From the NCBI RefSeq assembly GCF_018802605.1, contig NZ_CP069161.1, forward strand, positions 1,550,001-1,614,000: 64,000 nucleotides of DNA, given 5' to 3'. The DNA is from Paludibacterium paludis. GTDB taxonomy: Bacteria > Pseudomonadota > Gammaproteobacteria > Burkholderiales > Chromobacteriaceae. Of this stretch, positions 58,903 to 64,000 are shown piece after piece. Every line of letters starts with the position of its first letter. Within the stretch, counting starts at the first letter, position 1. The notes below the pieces were generated by a model that saw only the letters and a list, made by a program, of their open reading frames with translations, ran no database searches and had not been told where the DNA came from. A program made the position numbers and the translations under genes.

Positions 58903-60132
58903 ATGAAGATCGAATTGCTGATCAATGACAGCGCCGATACGCGGGCACGCTATCTCGGCTGGGCGCCCTCGCCGTGCAAGGTACGGCTGGTCAATTCTCC
59001 GGCCAGCAAAGGTCCGGTGGACATCGTGGTCGCGAGCCGGACGAGGGCGGGAGGCGGGCAATTGGTGCTGTTCGCCGCCAAAACCGCCTCGCCAGCCAAA
59101 GCCCTGAACCTCTCCTTGCCGGCCAACGGAGATCCGGTGACGTTCTTCGCCGCGGGCGAATTCGGTCACCCGAGCGCCGCCGATCACGATGTCACCCTGG
59201 TGATCACGCGCCATGGATCGGTACTGGCCACCATGCCGGTGATGGTGCGAATCCGCAAAGACGCGACGAAGCTCACCGCCGGCGAGCGCAACCGCTTCAT
59301 CGCCGCGCTCGCCAAGCTCAATGACAAGGGGCATGGGCTGTTCAAGGACTTTCGGGACATGCACACCCAGGTCAGCTCTCCCCAGGCGCATGGCGCGCCG
59401 GGGTTTTTACCATGGCACCGCGCCTATCTGCTGGATCTGGAGCGTCAGCTGCAACTGATCGATGCCAGCGTCGCTCTGCCTTACTGGCGCTTCGACCAAC
59501 CCGCCGCCGCCCTGTTCACGAAAGATTTTCTGGGGGAGTCCGACACGCTCGGCACGGTGCGGTTTTCCGCGTCCAATCCCTTGCAATTCTGGGTGACCGA
59601 CGGTGTGCCGGGCATCAAGCGGCGTCCCTTGTTCAATGTCGCGAATCAGGCGGCGAACGTGCAGAACGATGAAAACGCGACGCTGGCGTTTGGCTCGGCC
59701 TTCGCGGCGTTCCGCGAGCTGGAAGGGGATCCGCACGGCAGCGCCCATGTCAGTTTCGGCGGTTCGATCTCCAGTATTCCGACCGCGGCCAAGGATCCGC
59801 TGTTTTTTCTGCTGCACGCCAATGTGGACCGCTTGTGGGCCAAGTGGCAGAAGGTCAACGGCCGTTTCGATCCGGCGCAGGCCGACGCCTTCGACAGCCA
59901 GTTGCCCGCCGGTAATCCGGTCGGCCACAACCTGGAGGACACCATGTGGCCATGGAACGGGGTCACCGGTTCTCCCCGCCCGCCGACCGCCCCTGGCGGA
60001 CCGATGGCGGCATCGGTCTGCGCCGCCGCCCCGGGGCCCGCGCCCAGAGTCAGGGACTGTCTGGACTATCTGGGCCGGGTGCGCGCCGAGGCCAGGCTGG
60101 GATTCGGCTATGACGACGTTCCTTACGCCTAG
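58903..60132 (+). CDS. Tyrosinase-family copper oxidase
   Basis: The 409-residue product has an N-terminal beta-rich domain of about 120 residues and then a type 3 copper core. Copper A ligands are H154 (DMHTQ), H163 (QAHGAPGF) and H172 (LPWHRAYLLDLE); copper B ligands are H278 (DPHGSAH), H282 and H305 (PLFFLLHANVDRLWAKW). All six histidines are present. Such enzymes oxidise phenols to quinones. There is no signal peptide or Tat motif, so it acts in the cytosol or is exported with a partner; no MelC1-type caddie is seen. GAAGGAGG precedes the ATG at 58903, which is preferred over an in-frame ATG at 58744. It starts a run of four genes. Confidence 0.9.
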   Translation: MKIELLINDSADTRARYLGWAPSPCKVRLVNSPASKGPVDIVVASRTRAGGGQLVLFAAKTASPAKALNLSLPANGDPVTFFAAGEFGHPSAADHDVTLVITRHGSVLATMPVMVRIRKDATKLTAGERNRFIAALAKLNDKGHGLFKDFRDMHTQVSSPQAHGAPGFLPWHRAYLLDLERQLQLIDASVALPYWRFDQPAAALFTKDFLGESDTLGTVRFSASNPLQFWVTDGVPGIKRRPLFNVANQAANVQNDENATLAFGSAFAAFRELEGDPHGSAHVSFGGSISSIPTAAKDPLFFLLHANVDRLWAKWQKVNGRFDPAQADAFDSQLPAGNPVGHNLEDTMWPWNGVTGSPRPPTAPGGPMAASVCAAAPGPAPRVRDCLDYLGRVRAEARLGFGYDDVPYA

Positions 60133-60149
60133 ATGATCGCGAGGTAATC

Positions 60150-61007
60150 ATGACCCCCACTTCCGATGAAGAACGTGCCGCCGGCGCTCCGGCCGGCTGG
60201 GCCGCTGTCGCCGACGCGGGATTGAGCGAAGGCGAGCGCGTGGCGGCGCTCGGGCGGCTGGCCAACGCGGTCGGCAAGGATCCGGACCTGCTGAGGGCCG
60301 CGCTTGCACTGCTGTGCGACGGCACAGAGCCCGCCGCCCTGCGCCTGGCGCTGTTCAGTACTGTCCAGGCGGCGAGTTTCCAGACCGCGCGTTTCGCGCC
60401 GGTGCGCCCGGAATACCTGCAGTCCTTGCGCTCGGTCGCGACCGACGCGGACCCGGAGTTGCGCCAGCGGGCGCTGGGCGCCCTGGCCCGGGAGCAGGAC
60501 GCCGTGGCGCAGACCCTGCTGCTGGACGGTCTCAACGATCCGGCCAAAGCCCTGCTTCCCCCTGAAAAAGCCCTGCAATTGCTCAGCTACGACGTGCATG
60601 CCGAGGCCTATCCGGTCGCCCGCCAACTCCTGCAGTCCTCGACGGACCCCGCCGTGAGATGCGAGGCGTTGCGCCTGTTGGCCGGCGATGCCGGTTCAAC
60701 CGGGGAATTCGAACGCATTCTGGACGACAAGAGCGAGTCCGACGATTTGCGGCGCCTGAGCGCCACGGCCTTGCATGGCGTGGCGCCCTCGGTCTTGCAG
60801 GCGCGGGCGCGCGCCATCGTGCTCGACAATGGGGAGAGCGACGAGCTCAAGGCGACGAGCCTGACGGCCATCGCCCATTTTGGCGATGCGGCGTCGCTGG
60901 AGCAGGACGAGGACCTGCACCAGTGCGTCGGCCATTTGCACGACATGACCGATTCCGAGGATCTGAAGGCCTGCGCCCGGCAGTTTCTCGGCAAATACCG
61001 GCGCTGA
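60150..61007 (+). CDS. HEAT-repeat protein
   Basis: The 285-residue product is made of helical hairpins of the HEAT/PBS-lyase type throughout (DADPELRQRALGALARE, DPAVRCEALRLLAGDAG, SDELKATSLTAIAHFGD). It is acidic and has no signal peptide. HEAT solenoids act as protein-binding scaffolds. It begins 17 bases after the tyrosinase stop, with GAGG before the ATG, and ends 16 bases before the Sco-like gene, whose N-terminal part looks similar. A role as chaperone or adaptor for the copper enzyme is inferred from position. Confidence 0.8.
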   Translation: MTPTSDEERAAGAPAGWAAVADAGLSEGERVAALGRLANAVGKDPDLLRAALALLCDGTEPAALRLALFSTVQAASFQTARFAPVRPEYLQSLRSVATDADPELRQRALGALAREQDAVAQTLLLDGLNDPAKALLPPEKALQLLSYDVHAEAYPVARQLLQSSTDPAVRCEALRLLAGDAGSTGEFERILDDKSESDDLRRLSATALHGVAPSVLQARARAIVLDNGESDELKATSLTAIAHFGDAASLEQDEDLHQCVGHLHDMTDSEDLKACARQFLGKYRR

Positions 61008-61023
61008 CGGGAAAAGTGCCGCC

Positions 61024-62538
61024 ATGCGCGATTCGGAGGGTACCGGCCCGATTCCGGCGGAAACCGTATTCCACCAATGGGTGGAGGAGCTGGGCGGCAT
61101 GGGGGAGGCGCGCGCCCTGATGGCGCTGTTGCGCGAGGATCATCCGGTCTACCGGCAGCGCGGCGCGGCGGCGGTCGCGCGGATGCGCGCCTGGGTGCTG
61201 CTGGCGCTGGGGCGAAACGGATTGCCCGATGCGGCGATGCCTTTCGTGCTCGAAGAACTCGAGACCGGCAAAGAGGCCTACCCGGTGGCGGTGGCCGCCC
61301 GCGTATTGCGCCAGGGGAGGGTGGCGCGCGCGCCGCTGGCGGCCTTTGTCGTCCGGGCGTTGGAGAACATCCGGACCCATGACGCTTTTGTCCGTCTGGA
61401 GCGGTACGGTGGGGTGCCGGCCCCCGGGGAGCCCTGCACCACGGCGGTCGAGGAGCTGCTGGCCGCGCTGCGCTGGCTCGGCCCCGCCGCCGCGGGTCAG
61501 CCTGGCGTGCACACCGTGCTGGCCGCGACCCGGGAGGGATTGGCGGGAGCCCGGAAGAGTGCGGTCGATGTCACGGAAACCCTGTTGCGCGCGGTGGGGC
61601 CGGATCCGAGCGCGTGTTGCGCCTTGCCGCCCGCGTTGACGGAAAACCGCCGCTGGCCGCGAATTGGGCGGCGGCCGGCCCGCGGCGCTGTCGCGGCTGT
61701 TCTGTTCGAGGATCAGGACGGCCGGCGCCAGACCTTCGCGGAGGTGTTCCGGGGAAAGCCCTCGATCGTGGCGTTCTTCTACACGCGCTGCGACAACCCG
61801 CGCAAATGCTCGCTGACCGTCGCCAAGCTGGCGCGAGCGCAGGCCCTGCTGGCCGGCCGCGGCCTGGCCGGGGCGGTGCGCACGGCGGCCGTCACCTATG
61901 ATCCCGCCTTCGACCTTCCCGACCGGCTGCGCGGCTATGCCCAGGCGCGCGGCATGCGGCTCGATGACGAGCACCGCGTGCTGCGCGCCGTGTCGGGAAT
62001 GGCGGATCTGGCCGGTTTCTTCCATCTTGGGGCGGGATTCATCGGGTCGCTGGTGAACCGCCACCGGGTGGAAGTGTTCGTCCTGGACGCCGAGGGCCGT
62101 ATCGCGGCCTCGTTCACCCGCGTGGCGTGGGACGAAGCCGTGGTTGCCGGGCAGGCCGCCGCGCTGCTGAAGGCGCCGGTCCCATGGCGGATCTGGACGC
62201 GTTGCGCGGCGATCGGCCTGAGCGCGGCCGGGATCGGCGTGATCGGCGCGATGCCGGGTTTGCCCTGGCGGTGGTCGCTGTTGCCGGTGTTCGCGGCCGT
62301 CAACCTGGGCGCGTTGTGGTCTGTCCGCGGCCGCTCAGGACGCATGGCGGGCTTCGGCGTCGCTCTTGCCGGCGCGTTGGCGCTGTTCGGTTTGGGCGCT
62401 GCGTTTGACCGGACTTCGGCGCTCCTGCCCGGGATCGCGCTGATGACGCTGGGTTCCGTGCTGGAGGTGACGAATGGTGTGTGGCGGCGCGTGGGGCCGC
62501 CGTCGCCGTCCTTGCCGGCCGGAACCGAGCCGACCTGA
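61024..62538 (+). CDS. Sco1/SenC-like protein with HEAT-like N-terminus and membrane C-terminus
   Basis: The 504-residue product is a three-part fusion. Residues 1-195 are helical and HEAT-like (AAAVARMRAWVLLALGRNG). Residues about 220-385 form a Sco/peroxiredoxin-like domain: FFYTRCDNPRKCSLTVAKL with C256 and C262, and H347 in NRHRVEVFVLDAEG. Sco proteins bind copper through CxxxC plus His; here the spacing is CX5C. The C-terminus has about four hydrophobic segments (390-485). Sco proteins usually have an N-terminal anchor, so this order is unusual. It may supply copper to the tyrosinase two genes upstream. The topology, and hence the side of the membrane, is unclear. Confidence 0.8.
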   Translation: MRDSEGTGPIPAETVFHQWVEELGGMGEARALMALLREDHPVYRQRGAAAVARMRAWVLLALGRNGLPDAAMPFVLEELETGKEAYPVAVAARVLRQGRVARAPLAAFVVRALENIRTHDAFVRLERYGGVPAPGEPCTTAVEELLAALRWLGPAAAGQPGVHTVLAATREGLAGARKSAVDVTETLLRAVGPDPSACCALPPALTENRRWPRIGRRPARGAVAAVLFEDQDGRRQTFAEVFRGKPSIVAFFYTRCDNPRKCSLTVAKLARAQALLAGRGLAGAVRTAAVTYDPAFDLPDRLRGYAQARGMRLDDEHRVLRAVSGMADLAGFFHLGAGFIGSLVNRHRVEVFVLDAEGRIAASFTRVAWDEAVVAGQAAALLKAPVPWRIWTRCAAIGLSAAGIGVIGAMPGLPWRWSLLPVFAAVNLGALWSVRGRSGRMAGFGVALAGALALFGLGAAFDRTSALLPGIALMTLGSVLEVTNGVWRRVGPPSPSLPAGTEPT

Positions 62539-62671
62539 ACGCCTGCCTGGGACGCGTTGTGCAAGTTTTCGGGATTCTCGGGGGGAAGACTTTGCGTTTT
62601 TTGCTGGTTGGTTTCAACACACGACAACATCGCACCGTTGCGCACACTCTGGATGGAAGGACAGCAAGAAC

Positions 62672-64000
62672 ATGGCAAAAATCGACGATATCAAAGATGC
62701 CGCCGGCAAAAAGGCGGCGATTCTCGACATCATTTACGGGAGGTTGAATGAATTGATGGGCGGCGGGCCCACCGGGCAGCTTTTCTGTATGGAGTTTCCG
62801 GCCCGCCCGTTGAATTACCGGCAATACGAATACGACACGGACAGTCGCACCAGCGTGGTCTCCAAACCGTTCACCGTGGCCGATTCGGAATTCCGGCTGG
62901 TGGATGATCTGTTCAATGTCGCGCCCATTGTGCAGGGACCGAACGGCAAAAAGCTGTCCATCACGTTTTTCGAATTGCTCAACAATTTTGTGCCCAAGCT
63001 GCAGGAGTTGCACGACTTCATCACCGACAAGACCAATATCCGCGAATGGCTGCTGGCGAGCGTCAAGGATACCGTGGAAGGCAAGCCGTTCGAAGGATCC
63101 CGGATGGAGTTGTGCAAGCAGCTTTACTCCGCGTACCTCGATGCGAAATTGCGCTGGGAAACGGAAAAATCCGACCAATACCGGAAATTCAAGGACAAGG
63201 ACGATCTGGACGGATTCGCCGCCTGGCTGTCCGCCAGCGGGATGGTCAAGGATCAGGAGTTGAACAACCTGTTCAACGACGCGGTGGTCCGGGGCTACTT
63301 CCACGAGGTGCTGACGTTCCTGGGGTTCCTCAATGTCTCGTCGTCGGCCGAATCCCTGGAGACGACCAAGCAGAATGCCCGCAATGCCTCGCGCCGCAGT
63401 CTTGACGAATCGATGGATGTTTACCCGGTTCAGTTGCAGCCCAACAACTGGTTCAAGGCGATGCAGCCCAATCTGTCGCCCAAAGACCTGACCATGGCGA
63501 AGGAAATCGTGCTCGCCCAGTACCAGACGAAGCGTACCGAGCTTGCCCAGTTGAAGTCATACCTCGTGCAGTTGAAAAACAACGCGGTGACGCGCGACGA
63601 CGTGGACAAGGCCGAGGCGGCGCTCGAGGCCGGCAAGACGGCCTTCCGCAATGCCGAGGCCGGTCTGATCAAATCGTACGGGGACGGCGCGCTGAGTCTT
63701 TTCAAGGTGTATCTGAACGCGCAAACCGGAGGGTTGATGTCCGCGGTCGGGTCGGTCAAGGAAGTGGCGAACGATGACCCGACCGCCCGTGCGCTGGGTC
63801 TGGCCTCCGAGGTGGCCAATGCGATGCTGGCGACTTACAAGGGTCAGCAGGAGTACCTGGCGGCGGCGGAGCATGTCGCACAGCTTCATGCCAGGCTGGC
63901 CGATGCCACGACGCACGACTATCAGGCCGAAATCGCCAACACCACCCAGCGTATCGATGACTTGCAGGCGGATTTGCGTTATCTGGAAACTCTCGCCGGC
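62672..64000 (+). CDS. Long helical protein, unknown (3' truncated)
   Basis: The frame is open for 443 codons from ATG 62672 to the window edge, so the end is missing. AAGGA lies about ten bases before the start. The product begins MAKIDDIKDAAGKKAAILDI with no signal peptide. The first ~100 residues contain mixed strands (FPARPLNYRQYEYDTDSRTS). The rest is strongly helical and charged, with coiled-coil-like stretches near 305-345 and from 420 on (TTQRIDDLQADLRYLETLAG). I recognise no family. It follows the Sco-like gene by 133 bases and may belong to the same cluster. Structural, scaffold and pore-forming proteins all fit such a profile. Confidence 0.75.
   Translation, partial: MAKIDDIKDAAGKKAAILDIIYGRLNELMGGGPTGQLFCMEFPARPLNYRQYEYDTDSRTSVVSKPFTVADSEFRLVDDLFNVAPIVQGPNGKKLSITFFELLNNFVPKLQELHDFITDKTNIREWLLASVKDTVEGKPFEGSRMELCKQLYSAYLDAKLRWETEKSDQYRKFKDKDDLDGFAAWLSASGMVKDQELNNLFNDAVVRGYFHEVLTFLGFLNVSSSAESLETTKQNARNASRRSLDESMDVYPVQLQPNNWFKAMQPNLSPKDLTMAKEIVLAQYQTKRTELAQLKSYLVQLKNNAVTRDDVDKAEAALEAGKTAFRNAEAGLIKSYGDGALSLFKVYLNAQTGGLMSAVGSVKEVANDDPTARALGLASEVANAMLATYKGQQEYLAAAEHVAQLHARLADATTHDYQAEIANTTQRIDDLQADLRYLETLAG

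Overview
This window (64 kb, GC-rich, densely packed) reads as chromosome of a betaproteobacterium, most plausibly of the Chromobacteriaceae/Neisseriales. That placement is inferred from gene content and order (glnE-ilvE-CHCC zinc finger followed by waaF, YhdP-nitrilase-tldD, an AcrAB-OprM set with an AcrR-type repressor, an orphan type III secretion chaperone, and an RTX toxin system). No rRNA or species marker is present to settle it.

Layout. 1-4.4 kb: the 3' part of a ugp operon (ugpB partial, ugpA, ugpE, ugpC, ugpQ) for uptake and hydrolysis of glycerophosphodiesters. 4.5-7.5 kb: two exported proteins of unknown role, one with a thioredoxin fold and one with HD-hydrolase-like motifs. 7.5-12.8 kb, minus strand: a HisKA_2 sensor kinase next to a receiver-PAS-GGDEF-EAL protein, then an NfeD/SPFH membrane pair. 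13.2-19.8 kb: an RND multidrug efflux operon preceded by an AcrR-type palindrome and followed by the acrR-like gene. 20-25.1 kb: phosphoketolase, a SycD/LcrH-type chaperone with a membrane/coiled-coil partner, an AHSA1 protein and a low-complexity protein. 25.2-30.8 kb, minus strand: waaF with an overlapping tetR, and glnE-ilvE-zinc finger. 30.9-41.3 kb: YhdP-like, nitrilase-like and tldD genes, then divergent fumC and acnA. 41.3-47.2 kb: tRNA-Tyr with promoter and terminator, a secreted endonuclease I, a B12-binding radical SAM protein, a Sel1 lipoprotein and a CpdB-like nucleotidase. 47.5-56.5 kb: a type I secretion ABC exporter, its adaptor and a 1756-residue toxin. 56.5-64 kb: a small 56-residue gene, a cupin, then a tyrosinase/HEAT/Sco-like/long-helical gene run that leaves the window.

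The most striking locus is 47.5-56.5 kb. The toxin couples a clostridial-type (TcdA/TcdB, GT44) glycosyltransferase domain, with the catalytic residues in exactly the TcdB spacing, to a TcdA/TcdB-like pore domain and to RTX calcium repeats that suit the adjacent type I exporter. I see no cysteine protease domain, and the glycosyltransferase half is far AT-richer than the rest, so the gene looks like a module fusion.

Two further loci may be undescribed systems. One is the tyrosinase cluster (58.9-64 kb), in which a Sco-like membrane protein with a CX5C motif could deliver copper. The other is the stand-alone type III chaperone/substrate pair (22.5-23.9 kb). Several stem-loops, promoters and operators were located by reading the sequence. 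Family assignments come from remembered motifs, not from any search.
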